Source of the DNA: Schistocephalus solidus | Lineage: Eukaryota; Platyhelminthes; Cestoda; Diphyllobothriidea; Diphyllobothriidae | NCBI GenBank assembly: GCA_017591395.1 | Contig: WEDG01001552.1 | Location: 62,001 to 126,000 of the forward strand | Length of the DNA stretch: 64,000 bases | Direction: 5' to 3' | In this document: positions 1-11,609 of the stretch, in pieces | Numbering within the stretch: the stretch's first letter is position 1 | How the letters are laid out: each line of letters begins with the position of its first letter | Program-made: the position numbers and the translations under genes | Notes under the pieces: model-generated | Seen by the model: the letters and a program-made list of their open reading frames with translations, nothing else | The model's database searches: none | Told to the model about the DNA's origin: nothing

Positions 1-173
1 TAAAAAAACAAAAAAATTGTTGCCTCCACGTGGTTCTGCGGGAACAGCACCAGCTTTTCAATTAGTGATTGTCAGAAGTACATGACATGCGAGGGCCCAA
101 CCTCAATAGCACTGCCCAGTAGCCCAGCTAGATTGAATGTTATACTTTCTCAACCTCTAATGCTATTTCCCAG

Positions 174-281
174 TGGAGCTGACTGGGTGCAGGCAGTTGA
201 AGTTTTGACTACCGTCATAGTAAACTACTCGAACCTATTTCAGTCTGACTTGCTCTCTCATCACCGTGTTTACTTAGCCAG
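174..281 (+). CDS. Host gene exon a
   Basis: A pyrimidine-rich tract ending in TTTCCCAG precedes the exon, and the strong donor GTAAGG follows it. The exon is 108 nt long: one leading base, 35 codons and two trailing bases. The peptide starts GADWVQAVEVLTTVIVNYSN and ends HHRVYLA, an amphipathic helical composition. The trailing AG pairs in phase with the single leading base of the exon at 53315. No function is assigned. Confidence 0.6.
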
Positions 282-2875
282 GTAAGGATGTCTTGCATGG
301 CTGCCTAAAGAGGACACGGAGCCACCCACAATACAAGTGTCTTTGCGTTAAAATTCCAAGGAAATTACGTTTAGGATTAAGGTGAGCGTTAGGGTGAAGC
401 TTGAGGTCAAGATCATGAGAAGGCCAAGGGTTAAGTTTTCTTCGTGTTAACTATAGGGTTAAGGTTGAGGGAAGGGCTAGGGCTAGGATTAAGGTGACAG
501 TTGAGCCTTGGTGGATTCCATACGTTGCAGTAGGCTGGGTGGGTAACTTGACCTGAAAGTGTATCTAAGACTCACGGCTCCCGGGCGGGCGGTTCTACTC
601 GTAGCTCAGTTTGGGCTGATAGAAAGCGTTACGGAAACTAGCTGCCATAGAAGCCTTCCCTTAAAGCTGGACGTGGAGTTCGCGAATCAGCACCGAGAGC
701 CGCCGAGTTTTTCACAAGTGGGTCAAAGGAATTATTTCATTTTATTGTAGCTTATAACGTACTCTCTTTGAACAGTCAACTCCAAACCTACTCATGAACC
801 ATCACTTCTCTTGTTCAGTCGTGGAGTGCAGACGATTGCCAACGTAGAAAAGTTGACGTCCCTGCAATTTATTTTACTGTGAACTTGCTGGCGAACGTAG
901 CAAATACGACTTCAGCATCAAGGTCTAGGGGGTTGAAGAAGCCCACTGATTAACTGTCGGGTTTCATGCAGAAAATGAAGCACTTGTATAGCTTCGTCAT
1001 AGACCTCCAGCTGCCTCATTCTCTGCAAGTTCTTATAGCCTCCTTGCTGGCGGTTGTAACGACCTGCGGAAAGTATATTTCGCGCGCACAGAAACGAGTA
1101 TCAAGGGTTTTTCCTTTATTTTTTCACGTAGCAATCGCATCCAGTCCCTAATATGCTCGAGGACATTTTAGACCAAGAGAATTACCGTTAAACATCGACA
1201 TTTAATTGTGTTCTTTTTTGGTAGAACGAATTGTCCACCATCAGTATGACCATGAACTTTTGCTCTGAACGTTTTGACACAAATACGCTTGCCGACCATT
1301 TCAGAGTTCATTCTCGTTCCGCCGACGTCGGATGGCCTGCGAAATTTACTCGATTAAAAATGGCTTATGAAAAGTGGACCTATACTTTCCAGTTATTTAC
1401 CCTCAAAGTGTTTAATCCTTTATACAGCTGGCAGGCTAGATTTTAAGCTCCATTTGTTCGGGTTCGCACTTATGTCGCCAGGACGCCGATATGACACGAG
1501 AATTCAGACGTGCCTCGGCATGAGTCACTTGCATTGAAAATTTAAAAAAAACAGCATAAATTTCTGCCACGAAGGAGTTGACCAAAATTGGTTGTCTGTA
1601 CTAAAACTTTATAAAATCCAGCCTTCGCAAAATACAGCGGTCAGTAGAAACCAAATTTCAAATGAAAAGTATTACCGGCAGAGAATATGGGATTAAAATA
1701 GCCACTTTGGGCATATTTGTCGGTGTCAGTGGATTACAACAAGAGCACTGATCATAGAGACCTCAAACTTGAATCTGGACGTGTAGTCAATCATCCAGAA
1801 ACTTTTTAATTAAAGGAGAGTGTTTGGATCCTTCTGGCGGTGAATGGAGGCACAAAACACGTGACTGATGTGCTTTCTCCTGAAATGTTAACTGGAAATC
1901 TGAAATGTGTTTTTGATTAGTAAAAGAGTAATTCAGTAGGATTTTACTATTAATGAGCGTGCAGCAAAATCGCAAAATATTTCAGTCACTTCAGGAAGCC
2001 GGCTTTTGGATGGGATTATTTCCGATAGTCTAAAATAATAAACTATAAAAATAACTGTTAAGGTAATATGTATTCTAGTTATTGCTTTTTACGCCCTTGT
2101 AAAGTTAGGTATTTTTCATGGGAAACCTGTAAACGGATATCCCTTCTTGTACTTATTTGGTAGAAAATTAAGTGTACTTTAACTTTTTACTCAAAAAGAT
2201 CATCTGGGGTTTAAAAAAGCCTTTCCAATTCTTAAATAATTTTGAACCCAACCAGCAGCTGCACCTACATTCAAGGTTTCAAAACTACAGACTGTATATT
2301 TTCCGTACAAGGAAATTCATAATATTCTATACGCTATTAAGAAGAAGTTACATAGTGCTCATAAAATGTGGGCGTGGAACATGTTGTGCACTTTAGGGCA
2401 TTAATAAATTGACAGATACGAGGCTTTATGAATGGATATTTCACAGTCTTAAAATATCTTATAATGAGAGATTTTTTGATTCTGAAAAATAGGTTTGTTT
2501 AAGTATGATTTTCGAAGAAGATATAATTTTCTGCCAAATATTTGCAAGCATAGGAAGTTTCAGTACATTTTTGTCTGTAAAAATATTTGAATTTAGAAGG
2601 GCCCCAAAAATCCTTAGAGATAGTGTTAAATACTTATGTGGTCACTTTTTATATAGGGTAGTTTTAACAGAAGTCGAAAAGAAACTCGTTCAAAAGCTAA
2701 CATCATCACTTGCCTAAAATATCGTGGGATTAGGCTGCACGAAAATTTATATTGGAAACCTATCTAAATAATATTTTCTAATCGATAAAACGTTTCGGAA
2801 TTTCAGTTAAAACTTCTATAAGATAGCACATACTTTTTACTCTGATTTCAGACATTAAATAGGTTGATATATCAA
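282..2875. other. Start of giant intron, no gene seen
   Basis: This is AT-rich sequence with many stops in all frames. About 360-495 contains loose GGTTAAGG, GGGCTAGGGCTAGG and GGATTAAGG runs that recall TTAGGG repeats, but they are too degenerate to call telomeric. I see no transposon domain. An exon-like stretch at 972-1072 was considered and rejected on phase. Confidence 0.5.
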
Positions 2876-2877
2876 CC

Positions 2878-4490
2878 TATTTACCCATACCCAACCTCAG
2901 GTGCTACGGCGCCCGAGGCTCGAACTCGCGACCTTGTTGGGCAGAAGTCCAACGCTCTACCCACTGCGCCACGAGCTCGTTGTCTTGCCGGTTTCGATCG
3001 GGAATATTAAAAATGGAAGTTGGGCGCCCACCGATCGGTTACAGGAATCACTCATCCCGTTATGCTTTGAGGCTAACTCTCAAGCCCCGCCAGCAGCCGT
3101 AAGGCAGCTGAGGATATAGGCAGAATAACATGACCGACAAAGACAAGGGAGAATGAAAAGGCCATTTCTGACTTATTAGCCGTCATCAGCCAGCCATACC
3201 CAAACCCAGGCGCTGCGGCGCCCGAGCTTCGAACTCGCGACCTTGTCCAACGCTCTACCCACTGCGCCACGAGCTCGTTGTCTTGTCGGTTTCGATCGGG
3301 AATATTGACAATTGTAATGGGGTGCTCATCGATCGGTTACAGGACTCACTCGTCCCGTTGTGCCTTGGGCTAACTCTCAAGCCCCGCCAGCAGCCGTAAG
3401 GCAGCTTAGTATATAGGCAGAATAACATGACCGACAAAGACAAGGGAGACTGGAATGGCCATTTCTGGCTTATTGGCCGTCATCAGCCAGCAATACCCAA
3501 ACCCAGGTGCTGCGGCGCCCGGGCTTCGAACTCGCGACCTTGTCCAACGCTCTACCCACTGCGCCACGAGCTCGTTGTCTTGCCGGTTTCGATCGGGAAT
3601 ATTGACAATTGTAATGGGGCGCTCACCGATCGGTTACAGGACTCACTCGTCCCGTTGTGCCTTGGGCTAACTCTCAAGCCCCGCCAGCAGCCGTAAGGCA
3701 GCTTAGTATTTAGGCAGAATAACATGACCGACAAAGACAAGGGACTGGAATGGCAATTTCTGGCTTATTAGCCGTCATCAGCCAGCCATACCCAAACCCA
3801 GGCGTGGCGGCGCCCGAGCCTCGAACTCGCGACCTTGTCCAACGCTCTACCCACTGCGCCACGAGCTCGTTGTCTTGCCGGTTTCGATCGGGAATATTGA
3901 CAATTGTAATGGGGCGCTCATCGATCGGTTACAGGACTCACTCGTCCCGTTGTGCCTTGGGCTAACTCTTAAGCCCTGCCAGCAGCCGTAAGGCAGCTTA
4001 GTATATAGGCAGAATAACATGACCAACAAAGACAAGGGAGACCGGAATGGCCAGTTCTGGCTTATTAGCCATCATCAGCCAGTCATACCCAATCCCAAGT
4101 GTTGCACACCTGGGATTCGAACCCGCGACCTTTGGTATTTGAGTCGAACGCTCTACCATTGAGCCACGGGCTCGTTATTTTGTCGGTTGTGATCGGAATA
4201 TGATGATAGTGTGGGGTTAAACCGATCTAATTAAGGAACATGTATGTGCCGTTGTGCCCTGGAGCTCTGACTAGAACCCTCACAGGTGGTCGCATAGCGA
4301 CGTGTAGCGTGTGTTGATAAGGTGGAACCGAAAAAGACAAGGGGGACCGGAATGGCCATTTTTGGCTTATTAGCCGTCATCAGCCAGTCATACCCAATCC
4401 CAAGGGTGGCACACCTAGGATTCGAACCCGCGACCTTTGGTATTTGAGTCGAACGCTCTACGATTGAGCCACGATTGACCAGAAACTTGG
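2878..4490 (-). repeat. Tandem array of tRNA-derived SINE units
   Basis: About five and a half minus-strand units repeat every 295-304 bp. The marker GACCGACAAAGACAAGGGA recurs near 3131, 3428, 3725 and 4020, with a variant near 4325. Read on the minus strand, each unit begins with a tRNA-like head holding a box A (TGGCGCAGTGGG or TGGCTCAATGG) and a box B such as GGGTTCGAATCCC. A body of roughly 230 bp follows. Heads lie near 2915-2980, 3225-3280, 3520-3575, 3815-3872, 4113-4175 and 4417-4475. The leftmost unit is cut off just after its head. The two rightmost units carry a different head variant. The heads near 3225, 3520 and 3815 lack 11 nt of the anticodon arm. Pol III-driven SINEs of this structure are established biology; local amplification is inferred. 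Confidence 0.85.
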
Positions 4491-4539
4491 TAAAATACGA
4501 GAATAGGCATTCGCCCCTTCCCCCAGTAATACAAACAGG

Positions 4540-4870
4540 GGCAATGGTCATCTGCCTATTTTACTACTAGCCGCTGTGCGGCTGCTTTCGGGGCACGAGA
4601 GTGAGCCTCAAGGCAGAACGGGACGAGTGATTTTCGTTAACGATTTGTGAGCGTTCATCAACGAATGCAGTCGGTATTCTCGATCTAAAGGGACAAGACA
4701 ACGAGCCCGTACTTCACTGGTTAGAGCGTTGGAATTCTGATCAACTGGTTGTGGGTTCGATCCTCGGGTGGTGCACCACCTGGGGTTGGGTATGACTGGC
4801 TGATGACGGTTAATAAGTCAGAAATGGCAATTCCAGTTTCCCATGTCTTTGTCGGGAATATTTCATCTGC
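4540..4870 (+). repeat. tRNA-derived SINE copy, divergent to the array
   Basis: On the plus strand a SINE body (4540-4690) is followed by a tRNA-like head near 4700-4770, with box B-like GGGTTCGATCC. A second body start then contains GGGTATGACTGGCTGATGAC and GTCTTTGTCGGG, the same modules as the minus-strand array. It therefore faces away from the array. About 40 bp of unrelated sequence separates them. Confidence 0.75.
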
Positions 4871-4879
4871 CAATACAAA

Positions 4880-7800
4880 AGGTCTTGCGCAAAATTCCTG
4901 GAAAGTTAAATAGTATTTGAACACAACGCTGATAATAACCCCTACCCCAACCCGAACATTAAAACCGATCCGAATCTCCCTGGAAATTTGTGCGCGATAT
5001 CCCAGAATAGGGGGGAGAGCCTTACTGCCGTGTTTTGCTTGAAACTCTGTTACAACATTTGCCTATGACTCAGAGTAGCCTTCTCATCCTGGTTTAAAAT
5101 TATGCATTACATGTTCCTTTCTGATTGACTAATGGGGTGAAAACGACTCTCCTTGATTTTACAGTTTGTAAATTTGGTCGCATTATAGAGGGCTCTAGGC
5201 AAGCCGAAGGAACCGCTGCCCCGCGTATGTGTGTAAAGATCCTCAAAAATTCTGCTGGAGCAGTCTTCATACGAAGGGCCGAAACTGTCAAGCAAAGCGT
5301 GACGACACTGGTTAAGGCAGTACAAAGTTTGTTAGCTAACAAGGAATTACGGTCAAACACTTGCTACAGTGAATTGGGACCACTCAAAGCGCAAGGAAGC
5401 GGCCGCTGTAGAGCAAACGGTCCTCTAAAAGCTACCACACCATGGCAGCTTTGGTGGAATTTTATTCCTGCTGTTTACGCACCCGACTGAACCCCAGAGC
5501 CTTCAATTTCGTTATACCGGCTTTTGTTTGCTAAGATGCTGCCAATTCTTACTGCTCCTAAACTCCATTATTTAACCATTTTTTTCCCCTGTGGCAGTAC
5601 TCGGAATCATCACGAGGCGTGTGAAAAGGCTTAACTTTGGCAGCTGCTGAAACAGTGCACACTGCGCGTTATCTGCATCAGTAGGAGGCTGATCCTGTTC
5701 TGTGTACAACCTCGAACGATTGCGCAGCATGATTGAAAGCTGGAAACGAGGACAGCTACAGGTACGTAGTCAAGTTGCGTGCAATTGATTTGCTCCCTGG
5801 CCGCGCGCAAAGTACACTCTAGCGGCGCAAATCGCGTGACCCGGCCTCGAATGTGGGTGCTTCGCGTTGCTGGGGCCAGTTTTTTGAGGATGCCGAGGGT
5901 AATTCAAGGACCGTCGACCTCGCAGTGTGGTGCCATGGGGGCGCGCGAATTTACGCCCCCAGCACCCTGTTTTATTTATTTAAATGCATTTTCCTCATCA
6001 GGAAAACCACCATAGACAACGGTAGCTTTTCTGACTTCGATATAAAACACAGGTTGGCTTGCGGATGTAAATTTCTGACTCCACAAAGATCGATATGATT
6101 TTTTTGTGACCAGTAAATAGCACCGAAAAAGAAACGCAGGGAAGCCGGTATAGGTCATTCACGGGACCCGGGCAGGTGGATGTTTAATTTATATACTGTT
6201 TTGCTAGGTAAGATCCTCTGACTGACTTATGCCACAATGCAAGTTTCCATCTCCTACAGTCTGAGCTGAGTAAAATATATGCTAGTATTCAATCGCCATT
6301 GACCAGTCGAAAGACTTCTTAGAGCAAACAAGCTTCAGGTGAGGTGACAGAGCTCATGAACAGGCAACCGACTTCCATGCCGAAGTGGGCCAAATTAAAA
6401 TAGCAAAGGCAGGGATGACTGTGTATGCGGATATATACGATACGGCACTGTTTCAGGCTCATTTTGCCCTCGTGACCTTTACAACTCACACAGAGCTTGC
6501 TTGCTTCGGAAAGTCAATAAATCGGTGTGCGCCCACTCCTGACTAAATTAATACCCGATCTGCAGCGAAATGGAATGAAAGATGGCCAGGCACCTATAAA
6601 CTTCGTTTCGATTAAGTGTTAAACTGTGATTTATACGAGTGCACGTCAGTCTCCAGTATTATCAGCAACGTTCCTCCCTATTATAGTGGTTTGCAGCTGA
6701 GGACCTCATTGGTATGGGGTTTTCTACAGATCGCGCTATGCTGCAAAAGCTTCCAGTAGGTCCTCTTTCTGAGAACGTAATAATAAAGCAAAGTGTAATA
6801 TTTGAAACTAAGTTAACATATCAAATTTCATTTCCTCATCCCTACTTAATAAGTTATGTTTCACGAAGTTCAGTTAAACACTTTCAAAAGAAAAGAGGAA
6901 GTCGGTAATGGTCAAAGGATCAGTAGCACAATTTATCATTGCTAAAGCACTAAATGTGTCACACGGTCACTGTAGCGTATTTTGCAGCCGTTCTTCATTT
7001 TCTTCAAATGAATCCAACATGATCCTGTAAATTGAACCTCCCAGAATCGTGTTCAGATGAAAGCAGCAGCAATCATTTTTATGTTAAAGACTTTTAAGTT
7101 GTCATTCATTTGTCATGGTAATTCGTGGGTCACAGATAAAGGTTCAGCAAAATTCAACAGTGGGATGTTGCAGAGAATTACGGACATTTCAGCTGATAGG
7201 AGTCAAGCTGCACCTTTAAAACAAGAGTTTAATACAGTTGATATTTTGGATTCACTGCCGAACCCAGTATCACGAAGGGCATTAGATAAACGCAGCTAGT
7301 GGGTACTGCGGATTCGGAAGTTACAGGCTGCAGGTGATACGTACCTACTGAACTTAACAGTGCTCGAATTCATATAGTTATTCCCATATTTTAAGATGAT
7401 ATCTTAGCCGCCCACGTGAGATTCGTAAATATCCGCGACTTCATTAGCATGCTGGTTATTGACGGAATGATCATGCGACAGTTTGACCTAGGAGCAATTT
7501 CAGTGACCACAGTTTGCACCCGCACACGACTGCGTATACGCAGTTCAGCAGTTACGCGAATAGACCTTGCGACACAACACAACACATGCGCACCTACGCG
7601 AACTTTTGGAGATCCTTAGGCCTGTCATACCCCAACTGTCGGCAGACCCAAGATCACTGTTGGGGCCTCATATAATTTGCAGGTACCCCTGCGGGTAGCG
7701 GCGAATACGTTCACATCGGCTCGAAAGGACAAATTCACAGACTTATACTTAAAAACGTTGTGTTTCTAGCCGGGAATGTGGAAATACGGTTGGCCATTAG

Positions 7801-8850
7801 CGGCCTCCCAGTTTATAGAAAATCGAAGAGAGCGAGAAAAATATGGCTTATTTTAGGAGGAGCAGTGCGGCCCATCCGCAGTAACGTGTTTCCGGTAAAA
7901 AAATGGTGGAAGCGAAAAGCCATCCGATGTAAACACTTTGTGTAAGTGAGGTATTATCCCTACAAAAAAGTGGAATCCACAGCGAGGATGGCAGCCTAAC
8001 TACTCTCGATTGTGCAGGCATCATAGTCCAGGGTGCGTCAATCAGGGCTTTCGTTAAACAGATTAGGAATGTAAATGCCTACTACGGATGCGAACGTTGC
8101 AAAGTGAAAACCCGAAATACTTATAGCAAAATTTAACGAAAGGAAAGTCCTCTTAATATACGCAAAATGGTTCGTTTACGATTGCATCTGACAATTCTAC
8201 TTGCATTTATTAGTCAGTGACCGGTCTGTCAACATGTGAGCGTGGGAAGTATTTTATTCCTGTGATTTCTCTGTCGGCGCAATCAATTGGAAATCTGTTT
8301 GCATTAGTCAAATGCATCTTAAGCAATGTACAAAAGGAAGAAAACCAACCAATTCTCGTGAAACCCTGTTGGAATATACATTCAAAATTTGGGTTGTTTT
8401 ATAACGGATATACTTTTCATTGCCTGTAATCTGGAAGAATATGTATGTACAAAACTCAGAAAAGGACATATTTCTGACGTAACTCTACTTTTGCTACTTT
8501 ATTTAGGCAGATTAAAGAAACTGATAAGAATTTCTTCACGACTTCCACAGTAGATTGCTAGACATCTAATCAATGTAAAGCAAAAATGCACACCCATTGA
8601 GGCCTTTATTTACAAGTTTCTTTTAAGGGCGTAACGCTGGACAGGTATCAAATGGATACAAAAACAGTCAGCAGTACGAATGCATGCTCACCTGATGCAT
8701 TCGCATTGACATCACACTAGTCAATAGATGTATTGGCTTTGGCAATAAGGTAGCACATGCTAAAAAACATATTCGCCGATTAAGGTGGATATCTAGGCTT
8801 AGCATTCAGTAAATTTACTAACGCTTATGATAACAGGCAACAGGACATTA
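4880..8850. other. Intronic sequence without recognised features
   Basis: There are several accidental open stretches, the longest 121 codons at 5125-5490 on the plus strand, but no motif, splice pair or repeat that I recognise. The 7400-7740 part is richer in CpG and may be an old repeat. Nothing firmer can be said. Confidence 0.5.
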
Positions 8851-8854
8851 ACGA

Positions 8855-9205
8855 AAAAGGCAAGGGAGACTGGAATGGCCGTTTCCTGTTTATTAGCCGT
8901 TATTAGCCATCCATATTCAACTCTAGTTGTTGCGGCAACTAAGGCTCGAGGTTACTATCCTCAATCAAACCTGACCAGAAAACGAGCTCGTGGTGCAGTG
9001 AATTAGTTTGCGGGTACAAGCCTCAGGTGGTGCACTACCTGGGGTTGCTTATGATAGGCTGATGACAGCCAATAAGCCAGAAACTGTCATTCCAGTCTCA
9101 CTTGATTTCGGCGATAATGCCATTCTGCCTATATCACTAGCCACTGTGCAATTGTTGGCCGGGCTCGAGAGTGATGTGCAGGGTACATTGGGATGAGCGA
9201 GTGAG
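8855..9205. repeat. Divergent pair of SINE fragments
   Basis: A minus-strand fragment (about 8857-8950) contains the AAGGGAGACTGGAATGGCC body module. It is followed by a plus-strand copy (about 8985-9205) whose head begins GAGCTCGTGGTGCAGTG and whose body runs to GGGATGAGCGAGTGAGCC. Box B of the plus copy is eroded (GGGTACAAGCCTC). The arrangement matches 2.9-4.9 kb. Confidence 0.7.
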
Positions 9206-9209
9206 CCCC

Positions 9210-10280
9210 CATCTACGATTTCTGATTACTTCGACTACTCAAAGAAGTCTTTGCTTTTGAAGGTACATAAGGCTAACATAGACAACACTATCAGCTATTC
9301 TCCCTTGCCATCAACTTTCTCTAGGCCTGTTCCCCACAAAAAACTATTACATATCAATTGAAGTCACTAACAGCTTTTAGAAGGCCATTTACTGCTCTTT
9401 CTCCTTCGCGAACAGCGCTTGTGAACCATAAAACGCACAGTACACCAGGCACCGTCTGGGTGCTGAATAGGAAAGGAAAGATTACCCGTTGTTGGTGAAC
9501 TTAGGAATTTAGAAGTCTGACTAAAAAACTTCATTGCGCTCGATGTTGTCACTCCCCGCGAAACTTTTCATTCTTTCATGTGAGATACAAATGAAAAGTT
9601 AAAATAATCTCTTTACATTGTTGAAACATGTTCACCCATCCGCATCTGCAGTAATTTCCCGGTTTTCTTCGAGGTTGCACACAACTGCGCCAGATTTTCT
9701 AATCGTTTGGAAACGTTTTTTGCCAAGACAGCAGGTCAGTCAACCACTTTATTGGGCACTTGACTATCGCCTCCGATCTGCGAAGGCTGCTGACGTACGC
9801 AATGCACTTCAAAATTGAGCGCGATTTAGTCTCTCGTAGCTCCTTTGTATAAATGATTTCACAGAGTCCCAGTTGAATCAATTTGCTCTGATCTTCCATC
9901 AATTGTGTTTCAGTTTTGCAACCTTGTCTTACAGTTAAGTACAATTCATCTGCAAACGTCGACTGGATCTCCTTGCGTTACCATATTTATGGTTGATTGG
10001 ATGGCTGTCATTGAAGATCGATACGTGCACTGTACATGTTACGCTCCTGGATACTGTTTTTAGACTACTACCATCACTTTGACGAGGACATAAAAATCTG
10101 TCATCTGTTAGTTTTATACGCCTTCCATCATAAATTGCTCGTCCAGAAATGTTACGAGACTGCCAACGTTGATCGTCTACGAGAATGAGGATATCAGACA
10201 TGCGCCGAACCCAGAATTTCAGTCTGCTGGCTTAAGCGATCAGTGAATCGTGAGGAAGGAGACATGAGCACTGCAACAAG
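9210..10280. other. No gene recognised
   Basis: Minus-strand open stretches at 9699-9944 and 9935-10201 lie next to each other and look mildly protein-like, but show no motif I can name. They may be remnants of the coding part belonging to the Penelope-type repeats that follow. I leave them unassigned. Confidence 0.3.
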
Positions 10281-10284
10281 GGCT

Positions 10285-10400
10285 TTAGCAGCCTGACGTT
10301 TCAGATTCTCGCTTGAACCCAGCATCACAGACAGTCGCAGAAAAGGGTAATAGGGGCACAAGGGACACGGTATTTCTAGGGTGTGGCGGCCAGGCTACCA
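10285..10400 (-). repeat. Penelope-type terminal-repeat fragment
   Basis: This matches the terminal part of the element at 49740-50640: a GCCTGACGTTTCAGATTCTC block, then a GACAGTCGCAGAAA and GGGCACAAGGG segment, then GGGTGTGGCGGCCAGG. On the minus strand a hairpin GGGTTC/GAATCT is followed by GAAA and preceded by a degenerate CTGTGATG. Confidence 0.55.
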
Positions 10401-10689
10401 CGCGCATTTAACCACGCCCGCATTCAATTAACAAGCGCAATCAACCTCCGTCTCCATATTCTGTGCTGCGCTTTTGCCTGGGCAAAATTACTAGTCATGT
10501 GGGGGAGGATGACCTTGGCCAAATGGCCTAGTAATCGTCAGATCGATAACTCCGATAAAATCACGGCCACTAACCCCTAGGGTACGACCAACGACATATC
10601 ATCGCATCAACTACTACCCCCAGCGAAGAACATGAAGACTGACGTGCCCTATAACTCCTGTGCAAGTTTTGCACCCTATTAATATTTTC

Positions 10690-10760
10690 CGGGACTGTCT
10701 CTGATAATGTGTTCGAGAGAGAATGCGAAACGTCAGGTGAATGTAACCCTTGTCCCAGTG
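10690..10760 (+). repeat. Penelope-type terminal-repeat fragment, inverted
   Basis: This is the same module in the opposite orientation: GACTGTCTCTGATAATG, then a 6-bp stem GTGTTC/GAATGC with a GAGAGA loop, then GAAACGTCAGG. Together with the copy at 10285 it makes an inverted pair about 300 bp apart. Confidence 0.55.
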
Positions 10761-11000
10761 ATCATGCCTCCTTCTTCTCGATTTACCGATCGTTCAACAC
10801 AATAGACCTAAAGTTCTGGGCTCTATGCATGGTTGAGATCTTCATCCTCGTGTAGAATCAGCGTTGACAGTTTTAAGGTATTCTGTGCAAGGTGGCCTTG
10901 ACCAAAAGCTTCAATGAATACCACTCCAAGATGCAGCCAACAGGTCCTAAGGATGAAGTAAAACTTGTAGAACCATGAGTTCCCTGAACAACTCTATGCA

Positions 11001-11044
11001 TATATATATATATATATATACAGTAGGTGTCCTAACTCATTAAA

Positions 11045-11103
<59 letters not shown>
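11001..11103. repeat. (TA)n microsatellites
   Basis: Two pure TA/AT runs lie at 11001-11020 and 11049-11103, separated by 28 bp. Confidence 0.98.
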
Positions 11104-11104
<1 letters not shown>

Positions 11105-11137
11105 TGATGATTGGTAAAATCCGTGAAACAGCTGTCT

Positions 11138-11183
11138 AGAAGAAGAAGAAGAAGAAGAAGAAGAAGAAGAAGAAGAAGAAGAG
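11138..11183. repeat. (AGA)n microsatellite
   Basis: About 15 uninterrupted AGA units lie immediately before a Penelope-type terminal fragment. Confidence 0.98.
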
Positions 11184-11194
11184 AATTTTATAGC

Positions 11195-11300
11195 TGGAAA
11201 AAGAAGTTTATTGGACTGACGTTTCGGAGAGTCAGTCAAACCCATCGTCAGAGACAGTAGCAAATAAGGGTCTGTATGTCCGAATCGCAGAGTGGCTGCA
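11195..11300 (-). repeat. Penelope-type terminal-repeat fragment
   Basis: The plus strand reads GTTTATTGGACTGACGTTTCGG and later CCCATCGTCAGAGACAGTAGC, the same order as at 49740-49800. On the minus strand CTGACGA and GAAA flank a weakened stem (GGG/CTCC). Confidence 0.6.
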
Positions 11301-11399
11301 GGTCAATGAATCTGGTGGAATTTGTCTGTCGCAGGACTCTTTTTGATTAACGTCGAGCAATTTGCAGGAAAAACTACATGCGTCTGGACAGCCCTGGGC

Positions 11400-11605
11400 T
11401 TCTCGACCGCAGGTTGTGGCATGGCTGACTGACGCTGACATAAAGACAGAAATAGCCATTTTTGATTCCGGTCTTCGTCGGTCGAATTCCAGACATCGAT
11501 TGTTTGAAGCTAAGCGTAGCTCAGGTGTTTAAAGCGTTGACTGCACTCAATCCTTTCCCTTGCTGTCGTGGGTTTCAGTCCCACAGAGGCCTCCGAGGTT
11601 TTTTA
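11400..11605 (+). repeat. SINE body piece followed by a tRNA-like head
   Basis: About 11430-11500 matches the SINE body (AAGACAGAAATAGCC and GGTCTTCGTCGG). A tRNA-like segment at about 11515-11592 follows, with box A TAGCTCAGGTG and box B GGGTTTCAGTCCC. A TTTTTT run at about 11599 could terminate Pol III. It does not fold as a canonical tRNA. Confidence 0.5.
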
Positions 11606-11609
11606 TAAT

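Noticed and set aside
360..495. Interstitial telomere-like TTAGGG sequence.
   Set aside because: Runs of GGTTAAGG and GGGCTAGG are irregular and no three consecutive TTAGGG units occur.
972..1072. Plus-strand exon candidate (KMKHLYSFVIDLQLPHSLQV and onward) with AG and GT borders.
   Set aside because: Its phase-0 start does not fit exon a, which ends two bases into a codon, while exon b at 53315 fits. The borders are also only moderate.
3255..4035. Repeated 60-90-codon open frames on both strands that look like a small gene family.
   Set aside because: They are translations of the tandem SINE units. Similarity follows the DNA repeat and tRNA-like boxes, not codon constraint.
2878..4490. CRISPR-like array of direct repeats.
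   Set aside because: Units are about 296 bp, contiguous without spacers, and are tRNA-derived SINEs in a eukaryotic genome.
5125..5490. A 121-codon plus-strand open frame as a single-exon gene.
   Set aside because: It has no recognisable domain, and comparable open stretches exist on the opposite strand.
10994..11263. Serine-rich and tyrosine/isoleucine-rich protein.
   Set aside because: It is translation of AGA and TA microsatellites.
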